Shown piece after piece: positions 23,941-35,637 of a stretch of DNA of 64,000 nucleotides; position 1 is the stretch's first letter; each line of letters opens with the position of its first letter. Source of the stretch: Modestobacter sp. VKM Ac-2977. Lineage in GTDB: Bacteria > Actinomycetota > Actinomycetes > Mycobacteriales > Geodermatophilaceae. Location: the NCBI RefSeq assembly GCF_026968045.1, contig NZ_JAPVBQ010000002.1, forward strand, positions 112,933 to 176,932. The letters run 5' to 3'. The notes beneath the pieces are model-generated. The model ran no database searches and had not been told where the DNA came from. It was given only the letters and a program-made list of their open reading frames with translations. A program made the position numbers and the translations under genes.

Positions 23941-24690
23941 TCATCCCCAGCGGCGGAAGCCGCCCTCGGCGTCGATGGTCTGGCCGGTGACCGAGCGGGC
24001 ATCCGGGCCGGCCAGCCAGGCGACGACGGCGGCCGCCTCGGCCGGGCTGTTCCAGCGGCCCCGCGGCATCAGCCGGCCCACGTCGTCCTGCTCGGCCGGA
24101 TCGGCCCAGCCGGTGTCCGTCGGGCCGGGGTTCAGACAGTTGACGGTGACGTCGGCGTCGATGAGCTCGTCGGCCAGGGACAGCGTCATCTGCTGGATCG
24201 CCCCCTTGCTGATCGCATAGGGCAGTTCGCGGGCCATCGGCCCCCGGTGCTGGCCGGAGGTGAACAGGACGACGGCGCCCGGACCAACGGCCGGCTCGTA
24301 CTGGGCGGCGAAGGCCTGGGTGAGCAGCAGGCTGCCGCGGGCGTTGACCGCGAAGCAGAGGTCGACCTCGGCGGCCGTCAGCTCGGCGAGCCGGCCCATG
24401 GCGCTGCGGGCGTGCGCGGCGACCAGGGTGGTCAGCGGACCGACGGCGTCCCGGGCGGCGGCCACCAGTAGAGCCGGGGCGGCAGGGTCGGCCAGGTCGG
24501 CGTGGAGGTGCGGCGGGTCACCCAGCTCGGCGAGGACGGCGGCCAGGTCGTCGGCGCCCCAGGGCTGCTCGGCGTCATGTGGTGCCCAGGACTGGACGAC
24601 GACGCGGTCCCCGCGCTCCAGCAGCCGCCGGGCCACCGCGAAGCCGATGGAGTTTCGGCGACTGACGCCGGTGACGAGTGCTGTGCCCAC
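23941..24690 (-). CDS. SDR family oxidoreductase
   Basis: 249 aa from GTG 24690. Short-chain dehydrogenase: N-terminal ALVTGVSRRNSIGFAVARRL is the nucleotide-binding loop (the atypical SRRNSIG form), LVAAHARSAMGRL replaces the usual NNAG, and the catalytic Tyr-x3-Lys is in LPYAISKGAI. The end TGQTIDAEGGFRRWG is typical of the FabG-like group. The substrate is unknown. The GTG was chosen because homology begins there. The 330 bp upstream hold no gene. Confidence 0.87.
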   Translation of the reverse strand: MGTALVTGVSRRNSIGFAVARRLLERGDRVVVQSWAPHDAEQPWGADDLAAVLAELGDPPHLHADLADPAAPALLVAAARDAVGPLTTLVAAHARSAMGRLAELTAAEVDLCFAVNARGSLLLTQAFAAQYEPAVGPGAVVLFTSGQHRGPMARELPYAISKGAIQQMTLSLADELIDADVTVNCLNPGPTDTGWADPAEQDDVGRLMPRGRWNSPAEAAAVVAWLAGPDARSVTGQTIDAEGGFRRWG

Positions 24691-25020
24691 CGCGGCAGTG
24701 TGGTCGGCAGCACCGTGCAAGGCGAACGCTTTGCCGGGCCGGCTGCCCCTGCGGACGGCCTCCCCTCCTCGTCGGTGTTGTGGTCGGCCTTCCCGGGACA
24801 TGTGGCCGTGAGTTGGGGATAACGGTCGTACAACGACACGTCGATCGGGTCCGGCGGACGGTGGCGCGCTCCGTGCGGTTCGGCGCCGGCCGGGAGCCGA
24901 CGTGGGGCGCGCCTGGCCGGGTACACCCGAGCCCGGCACCGAGCCGAACCTGCGCGCGACTCCAGGGCCACGGCGACGGTGTGGGCCCCTGGCGGCACAC
25001 CGACGAGGTGTCCCCGGCCG
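24691..25020. other. 330-bp intergenic region between SDR gene and pafA
   Basis: No convincing gene. Open frames on the plus strand here run into pafA antisense and lack family features. The stretch contains the 15-mer GTTGGGGATAACGGT, followed by GTCGTACAACGAC (a small inverted repeat, GTCGT/ACGAC). The upstream half should hold the SDR promoter and the downstream half the pafA transcript end, but no clear terminator hairpin is seen. Confidence 0.5.
24812..24826 (+). repeat. 15-mer shared with 9862-9876
   Basis: GTTGGGGATAACGGT, identical to the copy before the 9888 gene. Here it is in the gene-free stretch upstream of the SDR gene. Confidence 0.4.
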
Positions 25021-26379
25021 TCACATGGACGCGATGAGCTTCTCCACCCGCTCGTCGACGGACTTGAACGGGTCCTTGCACAGCACGGTGCGCTGGGCCT
25101 GGTCGTTGAGCTTGAGGTGCACCCAGTCGACGGTGAAGTCGCGGCGCTTGTCCTGGGCGCGGCGGATGAACTCACCGCGCAGCTTGGCCCGAGTTGTCTG
25201 CGGGGGCACGTTCTTGGCCTCGAAGATCGCCGGGTCGTGGGTGACCCGCTCGACCTGGCCGGCCTTCTCCAGGAGGTAGTACAGGCCGCGGTTGCGCCGG
25301 ATGTCGTGGTACGCGAGGTCCATCTGGGCGACCCGCGAGCTGGACAGCGACAGGTCGCGCTTGGCCATGTACCGGTGCAGCAGCTGGTGCTTGATGGCCC
25401 AGTCGATCTCCCGGTCGATCAGCGAGAGGTCGCCGCTGTCGACGGCCTTGAGCGTGCGCCCCCACAGCTCCAGCATCTGCCGGTGCACCGGGCCGTAGCC
25501 CTCGCGGTCGACGAACTCGGCGGCGCGGTCGTGGTACTCCTGCTGGATCTCCAGGGCCGACATCTCCCGGCCGTTGGCGAGCCGGACCTTGCGGCGGCCG
25601 GTGAGGTCGTGGCTGATCTCCCGGATCGCCCGGATCGGGTTCTCCAGGGTCATGTCCCGCAGCACCACGCCCTGCTCGATCATCCGCAGCACCAGGTCGG
25701 TGATGGTGACCTTGAGCAGCGTCGTCGTCTCGCTCATGTTCGAGTCGCCGACGATGACGTGCAGCCGGCGGTACTTCTCGGCATCGGCGTGCGGCTCGTC
25801 GCGGGTGTTGATGATCGGCCGGGACCGGGTGGTGGCGCTGGAGACGCCCTCCCAGATGTGCTCGGCCCGCTGGCTGACGCAGTAGACCGCGCCGCGCGGG
25901 GTCTGCAGCACCTTGCCCGCGCCGACCACCATCTGCCGGCTGACCAGGAACGGGATCAGGACGTCGGCCATCCGGCTGAACTCGCCGTGCCGGCCCACCA
26001 GGTAGTTCTCGTGGCAGCCGTAGCTGTTCCCGGCCGAGTCGGTGTTGTTCTTGAACAGGTAGATGTCGCCGGTGACGCCCTCTTCGTTCAGGCGCTGCTC
26101 GGCGTCGACCATCAGCCCTTCGAGGATCCGCTCGCCGGCCTTGTCGTGGACGACGAGCTCTGTGACGTCGTCGCACTCGGCGGTGGCGTACTCGGGGTGG
26201 CTGCCGACGTCGAGGTAGAGCCGGGAGCCGTTGCGCAGGAAGACGTTCGAGCTGCGGCCCCAGGAGACCACCCGGCGGAACAGGTAGCGGGCGACCTCGT
26301 CAGGTGAGAGGCGGCGCTGCCCCTTGAAGGTGCACGTGACGCCGTACTCGGTCTCGATGCCGAAGATCCGTCGTTCCAC
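25021..26379 (-). CDS. pafA: Pup-protein ligase PafA
   Basis: 452 aa from GTG 26379, the same length as the M. tuberculosis enzyme. PafA joins the C-terminal glutamate of Pup to substrate lysines using [20 protein letters not shown] begins the glutamine-synthetase-like domain. [20 protein letters not shown] and [20 protein letters not shown] hold metal, ATP and Pup-contact residues, and [19 protein letters not shown] is in the C-terminal domain. An in-frame upstream ATG (26442) would add 21 non-homologous residues and overlap prcA, so the internal GTG is used. It is the last gene of the pup-prcBA-pafA run. Confidence 0.96.
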   Translation of the reverse strand: MERRIFGIETEYGVTCTFKGQRRLSPDEVARYLFRRVVSWGRSSNVFLRNGSRLYLDVGSHPEYATAECDDVTELVVHDKAGERILEGLMVDAEQRLNEEGVTGDIYLFKNNTDSAGNSYGCHENYLVGRHGEFSRMADVLIPFLVSRQMVVGAGKVLQTPRGAVYCVSQRAEHIWEGVSSATTRSRPIINTRDEPHADAEKYRRLHVIVGDSNMSETTTLLKVTITDLVLRMIEQGVVLRDMTLENPIRAIREISHDLTGRRKVRLANGREMSALEIQQEYHDRAAEFVDREGYGPVHRQMLELWGRTLKAVDSGDLSLIDREIDWAIKHQLLHRYMAKRDLSLSSSRVAQMDLAYHDIRRNRGLYYLLEKAGQVERVTHDPAIFEAKNVPPQTTRAKLRGEFIRRAQDKRRDFTVDWVHLKLNDQAQRTVLCKDPFKSVDERVEKLIASM

Positions 26380-26438
26380 CTCGCCGAGCCTAGGCGTCCG
26401 CGGCGCACTCGGCTCGTGTCCCGAGTACGCCGCGCCGC

Positions 26439-27356
26439 TCACTGCTCGCTGTCCGGAGTCTCGCCGTCGGTGCCGCCGCCGGCGCCGTCCTGCGTGCTCG
26501 GCTGGGCTGAGGCCTGCTCGGTGCCGCCGGCGGTGTCCACGGCCGCGGGGTCGCCGAGGCCCGGCGGGGTGCCGGGCGCCGGGGCGCTGGGCGCGTGGGT
26601 GGCGGCCGCCTCGGCGGGGCTCTCCGTGGGCTCTGCAGCCGTCTCCTGGTCGGAGAGCAGGCTGGTCAAGGCGGCGCCCACGACCCGGCGGAACGCCCGC
26701 TTCGGACGCCGTCGGTCGAGGACGGCGACCTCGAGCTGCTCAGCGGGCAGCTGGTCGTGCGCCCCGCCGTTGGCCGCGGTGACCGGGCTGACCGCGGACA
26801 GCGCCCGGACGCCGACCGCCAGGGCCTCCGCCAGGGGCAGTCCGGCGGTGAAGTGCTCGCGCAAGTGGCTGCTGACGGCCTCGGCCTGGCCGCCCATGAC
26901 CACGAAGGAGGCCTCGTCGACGATCGACCCGTCGAAGGTGAGCCGGTAGAGCTGGTCGGAGGCGGAGTCCTCCCCCACCTCGGCGACGCAGAGCTCGACC
27001 TCGAAGGGCTTCATCTGCTCGGTGAAGACCGCGCCCAGGGTCTGCGCGTAGGCGTTGGCGATGACCCGGCCGGTGACGTCGCGCCGGTTGTAGGAGTAGC
27101 CGCGGACGTCGGCCAGCCGGATGCCGGCGACCCGCAGGCTCTCGAACTCGGAGTACCGGCCGACGGCGGCGAAGCCGATGCGGTCGTAGAGCTCGCTGAC
27201 CTTGTGCAGCGTGGCGCTGGGGTTCTCGGCGATGAACAGCACGCCGTCGGCGTAGGTGAGGACGGCGACGCTCCTGCCCCGGGAGATCCCCTTGCGGGCG
27301 TACTCGGAGCGGTCGCGCATGACCTGCTCGGCCGATGCGTAGTACGGCATGGTCAT
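26439..27356 (-). CDS. prcA: Proteasome subunit alpha
   Basis: 305 aa. Forms the gated outer rings of the 20S core that dock the ARC ATPase. [33 protein letters not shown] covers the N-terminal gate and first strand, and the alpha-subunit fold continues to about residue 240. Beyond that is a tail of about 65 residues, rich in Ala, Pro, Glu and Gly, longer than the 248-aa mycobacterial protein. The ATG at 27356 is 3 bp after the prcB stop (ATG 27350 is possible). Confidence 0.95.
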   Translation of the reverse strand: MTMPYYASAEQVMRDRSEYARKGISRGRSVAVLTYADGVLFIAENPSATLHKVSELYDRIGFAAVGRYSEFESLRVAGIRLADVRGYSYNRRDVTGRVIANAYAQTLGAVFTEQMKPFEVELCVAEVGEDSASDQLYRLTFDGSIVDEASFVVMGGQAEAVSSHLREHFTAGLPLAEALAVGVRALSAVSPVTAANGGAHDQLPAEQLEVAVLDRRRPKRAFRRVVGAALTSLLSDQETAAEPTESPAEAAATHAPSAPAPGTPPGLGDPAAVDTAGGTEQASAQPSTQDGAGGGTDGETPDSEQ

Positions 27357-27359
27357 GGC

Positions 27360-28202
27360 TCAGCCCTGCCCGTCTGCGGCCGAGCGCTCGGCGACGATGG
27401 TGGTGGCGATGGCGGCGACCTCGTCGTCCGGGAGCCGGACGGCGCCCTCGGCGTCGACCCGGTAGACGATCGGGTAGAGCCGCCGCACGGTGTCGGGGCC
27501 GCCGGTGGCGGAGTCGTCGTCGGCGGCGTCGTAGAGCGCCTCGACGAGGGTGCGGGTGGCGGCGTCGGCGGAGAGGCCGGGGCGCCAGGTCTTCTTCAGG
27601 GAGTTGCGGGCGAACAGCGAGCCGGAGCCCACCGAGGAGTAGCCGCGCTCCTCGTAGTTCCCGCCGGTGACGTCGTAGCTGAAGATCCGGCCCGGGCTGA
27701 CGCCCTCGGCTGCGTCGAGGTCGTAACCGGCGAACAGGGGGACGACGGCGAGGCCCTGCATCGCGGCACCGAGGTTGCCCCGGATCATCGCGGCGAGGCG
27801 GTTGGCCTTGCCATCGAGGGACATCGTCATGCCCTCGATCTTCTCGTAGTGCTCGAGCTCGACCTGGTACAGCCGGACCATCTCGATGGCGATGCCCGCG
27901 GCGCCGGCGATGCCGATGACCGACCAGGAGTCGGCGGCGTAGACCTTCTCGATGTCCCGGCTGGAGATCAGGTTGCCCATGGTCGCCCGCCGGTCGCCGC
28001 CCATCAGCACGCCGCCGTCGAAGGTGGCGGCCACGATGGTGGTGGCGTGCGGGGCGAGGTCAGCCACGGACATCGTCGGGACGGTGCGCCGGCCGGGCAG
28101 CAGGTCGGGGGCGGTGGTGCCCAGGAAGTCGGTGAACGAGGAGCCCACCCGGTCCAGGTACGCGGGCGGGAACCCGCTCCGACCAGCTGACGTCTCGGTC
28201 AC
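27360..28202 (-). CDS. prcB: Proteasome subunit beta (with propeptide)
   Basis: 280 aa from GTG 28202. The 53-residue propeptide ends in PHA and the mature chain begins [11 protein letters not shown], so Thr54 is the catalytic nucleophile. Counting from it, D17, R19 and K33 of the active site are present. The residue before the cleavage point is Ala, where mycobacterial PrcB has Gly. [14 protein letters not shown] and [17 protein letters not shown] are typical of PrcB. AGGAGAGG precedes the start. It is co-transcribed with prcA. Confidence 0.95.
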   Translation of the reverse strand: MTETSAGRSGFPPAYLDRVGSSFTDFLGTTAPDLLPGRRTVPTMSVADLAPHATTIVAATFDGGVLMGGDRRATMGNLISSRDIEKVYAADSWSVIGIAGAAGIAIEMVRLYQVELEHYEKIEGMTMSLDGKANRLAAMIRGNLGAAMQGLAVVPLFAGYDLDAAEGVSPGRIFSYDVTGGNYEERGYSSVGSGSLFARNSLKKTWRPGLSADAATRTLVEALYDAADDDSATGGPDTVRRLYPIVYRVDAEGAVRLPDDEVAAIATTIVAERSAADGQG

Positions 28203-28314
28203 CCATCCGCCTCTCCTGCCGTCGTGCGACGGCGGTCCGTGCTGCTGCGTCTCCTGCGCCGGACGGCCGCGGAGCTGCCGGGTCGACGCCCCACCGACCC
28301 TACCGGCGGGCCCG

Positions 28315-28950
28315 TCAGTCGGTCGGCCACCACTGCTGGCCCGGGGGCGGGCCGACCAGCTGCCCCGCACGATGCGACTCGACGTACCGGGCGGCCACCC
28401 GGAGCAGCGCCGGGTCGTCCTTGAACTGCCCGAGCCCGCCGTTGCAGTTGAAGCACAGCAGCGATCGGACGGCGCCGCTGTCGTGATCGTGGTCGACGTG
28501 CGCCGCCGGCGCCCTGGCGCAGATCGCGCACAGGCCACCCTGGTCGCCCAGCATCAGATCGGCCTCCTCGGCCGAGATGCCGTAGCGCCGGGACAGGTGA
28601 TAGGTGCGACTGCCGCCTCGCTCGGCGAGTGACTTGCGGCCTCGTTCGTTGTGGCAGGCCAGGCAGTAGCTACCGCGTCCGTTCGCGTTTGCACGCGAAC
28701 GCGGGAACTCCTCCAACGACAGCACTCCGCCGCAGTCAGGACACCACTTGTGACCGGCGGGCACGACGAGGCCCCTGGGAAGCGACTTGTGTCGCCGAGG
28801 GGCCGTTCTTCGTGCCTCCCGGCTCCGAGCTGACCGCTCTGCCAGGTGCTCTCGGCAGTAGAACGCCAGACCATCTCGGGCCCGCTGGTTCCGGGTGAAC
28901 TCAGCGACCGGCCGATGGGTTCCACAATCGCGGCAGAACTTCGTTTCCAT
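28315..28950 (-). CDS. HNH endonuclease VII-type protein in the proteasome operon
   Basis: 211 aa. The N-terminal half has two zinc-ribbon-like CxxC pairs ([10 protein letters not shown] and [10 protein letters not shown]). The C-terminal half is a recombination endonuclease VII domain: [35 protein letters not shown], with the catalytic DHDH and four zinc cysteines. It lies between pup (27 bp upstream) and prcB (112 bp downstream) on the same strand, so it is probably transcribed with the Pup-proteasome genes. Its cellular role is unknown. No Shine-Dalgarno is visible at the ATG. Confidence 0.87.
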   Translation of the reverse strand: METKFCRDCGTHRPVAEFTRNQRARDGLAFYCREHLAERSARSREARRTAPRRHKSLPRGLVVPAGHKWCPDCGGVLSLEEFPRSRANANGRGSYCLACHNERGRKSLAERGGSRTYHLSRRYGISAEEADLMLGDQGGLCAICARAPAAHVDHDHDSGAVRSLLCFNCNGGLGQFKDDPALLRVAARYVESHRAGQLVGPPPGQQWWPTD

Positions 28951-28977
28951 CGAACAGACCCACGAAGATGATCTTGT

Positions 28978-29187
28978 TCACTCCCCCCCTTTTTGTACAT
29001 AGGAGCGAACGAACTCCTCGGCATTCTCCTCTAGGACGCCGTCGATCTCGTCGAGGATGGAGTCGACGTCGTCGGTCATCTCCTGGCGCCGCTCGGCGGC
29101 CTCGGCGTCGACCGACGCCTCGACCTCCTCGGTCTCCTCGCGCGTGCGCGTGGCCTTCTGCTGCCCGCCGGTGTCCCTCGTGGCCAT
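28978..29187 (-). CDS. pup: Prokaryotic ubiquitin-like protein Pup
   Basis: 69 aa, disordered and acidic. The C-terminal half DDVDSILDEIDGVLEENAEEF is the helix bound by the ATPase coiled coil. The chain ends VQKGGE: the gene encodes glutamate directly, so no deamidation by Dop is needed before ligation (M. tuberculosis Pup ends GGQ). Two Lys lie outside the C-terminal helix. GGAGGG stands before the ATG. It is located between dop and the EndoVII gene. Confidence 0.96.
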   Translation of the reverse strand: MATRDTGGQQKATRTREETEEVEASVDAEAAERRQEMTDDVDSILDEIDGVLEENAEEFVRSYVQKGGE

Positions 29188-29297
29188 CTCACCCTCCGGA
29201 GCTCGCTGCTGGGTCGGTGCTGAGGCAGAAGCTACCCGCGCCGGGTGACAGTCCGCCGCGTTCTGGGGCTCCCCCTGAGACGGGCACCGCCGTCAGG

Positions 29298-30803
29298 TCA
29301 GCGCGCGGTGATCCGGTCGACCAGCTCGGCTGCGGTCGATGTCGAGTCGAACAGCGCACCGACGTGCTCCCGGGTGCCGCGCAGCGGCTCCATGGTCGGG
29401 ATGCGCACCAAGTTCTCCCTGCCGATGTCGAAGACCACCGAGTCCCACGACGCCGCGGCGACCTGGGCCGGGTAGCGGCGCAGGCACTCGCCGCGGAAGT
29501 AGGCGCGGGTGTCCGGCGGCGGACTGGTCATCGCCCGGGTCACCTCGTCGTCGGTGAGCAGCCGCTGCATCGAGCCACGGGCCACCAGCCGGTGGTAGAG
29601 CCCCTTGTCCGGCCGGACGTCGGAGTACTGCAGGTCGACCAGCTTCAGCCGGGCATCGCCCCAGCTGAGCCCGTCGCGCTGCCGGTACCCCTCCAGCAGC
29701 CGGAGCTTGGCCGGCCAGTCCAGCCGGTCGGCGAGCCGCATCGGGTCCACGGCCAGCTCGTCGAGCACCTCGGCCCACCGGAGCAACACGTCGGCGGTCT
29801 GCTCGTCGTCGTCCCCGCTGTCGGCCACGAACTTCTGCGCCTGGGCCAGGTACTCCCGCTGCACCTCGATCGCGGTCAGCCGGCGGCCGTCGCGCAGTCG
29901 CACCCGGTGGGTCAGCGACGGGTCGTGGCTGATCGCCTGCAGCGACTCGACCGGCTCCTCGATGGTGAGGTCCTGGGTCAGTGCCCTGGCCTCGATCATG
30001 GCCAGCACGAGCGCCGTCGTCCCGACCTTGAGGTAGGTCGACAGCTCGGCGAGGTTCGCGTCGCCGATGATCACGTGCAGCCGGCGGTAGTCGTCGGGGT
30101 TGGCGTGCGGCTCGTCCCGGGTGTTGATGATCGGCCGCTTCAGCGTCGTCTCCAGGCCCACCTCGACCTCGAAGAAGTCGGCCCGCTGGGACAGCTGGAA
30201 GCCCTCGGTGCGACCCTCGGTGCCGATCCCGACCCGGCCGGCGCCGGCGAAGACCTGGCGGGTGACGAAGAACGGGATGAGCCCGCGGATGATGTCGATG
30301 AACGGCGTCGACCGGCTCATCAGGTAGTTCTCGTGCGCCCCGTAGGAGGCGCCCTTGCCGTCGGTGTTGTTCTTGTAGAGCTGGATGGGCTGGGTGCCCG
30401 GCACCCGGGCGGCGCGGCGGGCCGCCTCGGCCATCACCTGCTCCCCCGCCTTGTCCCACAGCACGATGTCGCGCGGGCTGGTGACCTCCGGCGTGGAGTA
30501 CTCCGGGTGGGCGTGGTCGACGTAGAGCCGGGCCCCGTTGGTGAGGATGACGTTGGCCATCCCCGCGTCGTCGTCCAGGTCGTTGTGGTCCAGCGCCTGG
30601 GCCGGCGAGAGGTCGAACCCGCGGGCGTCCCGCAGCGGGGACTCCTCCTCGAAGTCCCACCGCGGCCGGCGCGGCGTCGGCGCCTCGGCCACCGCCCAGG
30701 CGTTCACCACCTGGCTCGACAGGTTCGTCGGGTTCGCTCCTGGCTGCCCGGGCACCGAGATGCCGTACTCGAGCTCCGTGCCCATCACCCGTCGCACGCT
30801 CAT
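29298..30803 (-). CDS. dop: Depupylase/deamidase Dop
   Basis: 501 aa, homologous to Paf[22 protein letters not shown] carries the catalytic region, including the conserved Asp-containing Dop loop further on ([18 protein letters not shown]). [21 protein letters not shown] and [20 protein letters not shown] are ATP and metal sites. Because Pup here ends in Glu, its main job should be removing Pup from substrates. TAGCCT six bases before the ATG marks a leaderless promoter, the first promoter of the pup-containing block. Confidence 0.95.
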   Translation of the reverse strand: MSVRRVMGTELEYGISVPGQPGANPTNLSSQVVNAWAVAEAPTPRRPRWDFEEESPLRDARGFDLSPAQALDHNDLDDDAGMANVILTNGARLYVDHAHPEYSTPEVTSPRDIVLWDKAGEQVMAEAARRAARVPGTQPIQLYKNNTDGKGASYGAHENYLMSRSTPFIDIIRGLIPFFVTRQVFAGAGRVGIGTEGRTEGFQLSQRADFFEVEVGLETTLKRPIINTRDEPHANPDDYRRLHVIIGDANLAELSTYLKVGTTALVLAMIEARALTQDLTIEEPVESLQAISHDPSLTHRVRLRDGRRLTAIEVQREYLAQAQKFVADSGDDDEQTADVLLRWAEVLDELAVDPMRLADRLDWPAKLRLLEGYRQRDGLSWGDARLKLVDLQYSDVRPDKGLYHRLVARGSMQRLLTDDEVTRAMTSPPPDTRAYFRGECLRRYPAQVAAASWDSVVFDIGRENLVRIPTMEPLRGTREHVGALFDSTSTAAELVDRITAR

Positions 30804-30809
30804 GCCGTC

Positions 30810-30815
30810 AGGCTA
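30810..30815 (-). promoter_or_regulatory. -10 element of dop (leaderless)
   Basis: TAGCCT on the minus strand, then GACGGC, then ATG 30803. Confidence 0.6.
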
Positions 30816-30906
30816 GGCGGCCGTCCGGAACGGCCGGTGGGCAGCGCCCGGACGCCGACCGGCCCCTGCCGCGGTGCAGCAGGGGCCGGTCAGGACGACG
30901 TCGGCG

Positions 30907-32697
30907 TCAGAGGTACTGGCCGGTGTTGGTCGCGGTGTCGATCGCGCGGCCGCTGTCGGCGCCCTTGCCGCTGATGAGCGTGCGGATGTAGACGATCCGC
31001 TCACCCTTCTTGCCCGAGATCCGCGCCCAGTCGTCGGGGTTGGTCGTGTTGGGCAGGTCCTCGTTCTCCTTGAACTCGTCGACGCAGGCGTTCATCAGGT
31101 GCCCGACCCGCAGGCCGCCGACGCCGGTCTCCAGGCGGTCCTTGATCGCCATCTTCTTCGCCCGGTCGACGATGTTCTGCAGCATCGCCCCGGAGTTGAA
31201 GTCCTTGAAGTACAGGACCTCCTTGTCACCGTTGGCGTAGGTGACCTCCAGGAACCGGTTCTCCTCCGTCTCGGTGTACATCCGCTCGACGGTGCTCTGG
31301 ATCATCCCGGCGATGGTCGCCTCGCGGCTGCCGCCGTGCTCGGCCAGGTCGTCGGCGTGGATCGGCAGCGTCGTCGTCAGGTACTTGGTGAAGATGTCCC
31401 GTGCGGCCTCGGCGTCCGGCCGCTCGATCTTGATCTTCACGTCCAGGCGCCCCGGGCGGAGGATCGCCGGGTCGATCATGTCCTCGCGGTTGGAGGCGCC
31501 GATGACGATGACGTTCTCCAGCCCCTCGACGCCGTCGATCTCGCTGAGGAGCTGGGGCACGATCGTGCTCTCCACGTCGGAGGAGACACCGGACCCGCGG
31601 GTGCGGAAGATCGAGTCCATCTCGTCGAAGAAGACGATGACCGGCGTGCCCTCGCTGGCCTTCTCCCGGGCCCGCTGGAACACCAGCCGGATGTGCCGCT
31701 CGGTCTCCCCCACGTACTTGTTCAGCAGCTCCGGGCCCTTGATGTTGAGGAAGAACGACTTCCCCTGGCTCCGGTCGGAGTCGCCGTTGAGCTCGGCGAC
31801 CTTCTTGGCCAGCGAGTTGGCCACCGCCTTGGCGATCAGTGTCTTCCCACAGCCGGGCGGGCCGTAGAGCAGGATGCCCTTCGGCGGCCGCAGCTCGTAC
31901 TCGCGGAACAGGTCGGCGTGCAGGAACGGCAGCTCGACCGCGTCCCGGATCTGCTCGATCTGCCGGGAGAGCCCACCGATGTCGGAGTAGTCGATGTCGG
32001 GGACCTCTTCGAGGATGAGCTCCTCGACCTCGCTCTTCGGGATCCGCTCGTAGACGTAGCCCGAGCGGGACTCCAGCAGCAGCGAGTCGCCGCTGCGCAG
32101 CGGCTGCCCCTCCAGGGAGTCGGCGAGGTAGACGACGCGCTCCTCGTCGGTGTGCCCGATGACCAGGGCGCGGCGCGGGACGCCCGGCAGGGGCTCCAGC
32201 AGCTCCTTGAGCATCACCACGTCCCCGGCGCGCTCGAACCCGCGGGCGGCGACGACGTTCATCGCCTCGTTGAGCATGACCTCCTGGCCGTGCTGCAGCT
32301 CGACGACCTCGACGGCCGGTGACACCGACACCCGCAGCTTGCGGCCGCTGGTGAACACGTCGACGGTGCCGTCCTCGAACCGCTCCAGGAAGACGCCGTA
32401 GCCGGACGGGGGCTGCCCCAGCCGCTCGACCTCCTCCTTGAGCGTGACCAGCTGCTCGCGCGCATCGCGCAGCGTGCCGGCCAGCTTGTCGTTGCGCTCG
32501 GAGAGGAAGGCCGCGCGGCCCTCCGCCTCGGCGAGCCGCTCCTCCAGCGCACGCACCTGGCGCGGGCTGTCGGTCACCTTGCGTCGGAGGAGGCTGATCT
32601 CCTCCTCGAGGTAGGAGATCTGCTTGACCAGGGAGGCGACGTCACGCTCACGCCGCGCTCGGAACTCGTCGGGGCCAGTGCCAGTACCGGGGCCCAT
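30907..32697 (-). CDS. mpa: Proteasome-activating AAA ATPase ARC/Mpa
   Basis: 596 aa. An N-terminal coiled coil (about 15-95) captures Pup, OB domains follow to about 235, then the AAA module with Walker A GPPGCGKT (279-286) and Walker B VFFDEMD. The C-terminus ends GQYL, the hydrophobic-Tyr-Leu tail that docks on PrcA rings. The hexamer unfolds pupylated proteins. GGAGG is 6 bp before the ATG. An upstream TATAGAT on the minus strand near 32740 is a likely -10. The same gene is called arc in many actinobacteria. Confidence 0.95.
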   Translation of the reverse strand: MGPGTGTGPDEFRARRERDVASLVKQISYLEEEISLLRRKVTDSPRQVRALEERLAEAEGRAAFLSERNDKLAGTLRDAREQLVTLKEEVERLGQPPSGYGVFLERFEDGTVDVFTSGRKLRVSVSPAVEVVELQHGQEVMLNEAMNVVAARGFERAGDVVMLKELLEPLPGVPRRALVIGHTDEERVVYLADSLEGQPLRSGDSLLLESRSGYVYERIPKSEVEELILEEVPDIDYSDIGGLSRQIEQIRDAVELPFLHADLFREYELRPPKGILLYGPPGCGKTLIAKAVANSLAKKVAELNGDSDRSQGKSFFLNIKGPELLNKYVGETERHIRLVFQRAREKASEGTPVIVFFDEMDSIFRTRGSGVSSDVESTIVPQLLSEIDGVEGLENVIVIGASNREDMIDPAILRPGRLDVKIKIERPDAEAARDIFTKYLTTTLPIHADDLAEHGGSREATIAGMIQSTVERMYTETEENRFLEVTYANGDKEVLYFKDFNSGAMLQNIVDRAKKMAIKDRLETGVGGLRVGHLMNACVDEFKENEDLPNTTNPDDWARISGKKGERIVYIRTLISGKGADSGRAIDTATNTGQYL

Positions 32698-32840
32698 CGC
32701 GCACCTCCACACACATCGGGGGGAGCCAGGACGCCAATCTATACACGCGGGAGGCGACCGCGCCGCAGGCTCGGAACGGGTGCGCGCGGTGGGCCCGGAC
32801 GTCATCGCCCCGACACCTGCGGGACGCGTCGGCCCAGGCG

Positions 32841-34803
<1,963 letters not shown>

Positions 34804-34864
34804 CCCGATCCGCGCCCGTGCGCACTCGATGCAGTCGCTGTACCGAGCCGGCCGGACGGATCGG

Positions 34865-35602
34865 TCAGACCGGGGTCGGCGCGTGACCGCGGTCGGCGAC
34901 GAGCCGGCGCAGGTCGGGGACGGTCAACCCGGCGAGCGACGACCGCAGGGCCAGCCCGGGCAGTGGTTCCAGTGACTGCATCGACGGCACACCGAGCACC
35001 GCTGCGCCGGAGGCCAGCCCCGCGGTGACCCCGACGTGCGAGTCCTCGATGACCAGGGACCCGGCTGCGTCCACGCCCAGCTCGCGCATCGCCTGCAGAT
35101 AGGGCGCGGGGTCGGGCTTGCGGGCGGGCACCTCGTCCCCGCAGACGGTCAGGTCGAAGGGCGACTGCCCCAGGTCCGTGCTGATGTGGTCGATCACCAG
35201 GGCGGCGATCCGGCGCGGCGTCGTCGTCACCAGGGCGGTGGCCAGGCCGGCGTCGCGCACCGCGACCAGCAGTTCCCGGGCCCCCGGTCGCCACGGCATC
35301 CCGCGGCTGGTCATCAGCCGGGCGGTCTGCTCCTCGACCCAGGCCGCGTCGGCCCGGTGCTGGTCCTCGGTGCGCTCGACACCCAGGTCGGCGTAGAGGA
35401 CCTCCATCGCCACCCGCATCGAGGTGCCGACGGTCTGCTCCCGCGCCTCGGCGGAGAAGACGCCGCCCAGCTGGACGGCGAGAGCGGCCATCGCCTCGCC
35501 CCACAGCTCCTCGGTCTCCACCAGCGTGCCGTCCATGTCGAACAGCACCGCGTGCAGCGGCTGCACCGAGTCGGACAGGTTGCCCACCGAGGTCGCCGAC
35601 AC
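34865..35602 (-). CDS. HAD-family hydrolase (beta-phosphoglucomutase-like)
   Basis: 245 aa. HAD motif I FDMDGTLVET places the nucleophile at Asp22 and the acid/base at Asp24. Motif II is LVTTTPRR, motif III is RKPDPAPY, and IEDSHVGVTAGLASG is motif IV. The helical cap between residues 35 and 95 puts it in the phosphoglucomutase/phosphatase subgroup; the substrate is unknown. TAGACT is six bases before the GTG start. Confidence 0.9.
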   Translation of the reverse strand: MSATSVGNLSDSVQPLHAVLFDMDGTLVETEELWGEAMAALAVQLGGVFSAEAREQTVGTSMRVAMEVLYADLGVERTEDQHRADAAWVEEQTARLMTSRGMPWRPGARELLVAVRDAGLATALVTTTPRRIAALVIDHISTDLGQSPFDLTVCGDEVPARKPDPAPYLQAMRELGVDAAGSLVIEDSHVGVTAGLASGAAVLGVPSMQSLEPLPGLALRSSLAGLTVPDLRRLVADRGHAPTPV

Positions 35603-35608
35603 CCCCGC

Positions 35609-35614
35609 AGTCTA
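35609..35614 (-). promoter_or_regulatory. -10 element of the HAD hydrolase gene (leaderless)
   Basis: TAGACT on the minus strand, then GCGGGG, then GTG 35602. Confidence 0.6.
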
Positions 35615-35637
35615 GGAACCGCGGCCGTCGGCACTGC

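Noticed and set aside
24902-25279. Plus-strand open frame between the SDR gene and pafA
   Set aside because: No start signal or family feature, and it runs into the antisense of pafA.
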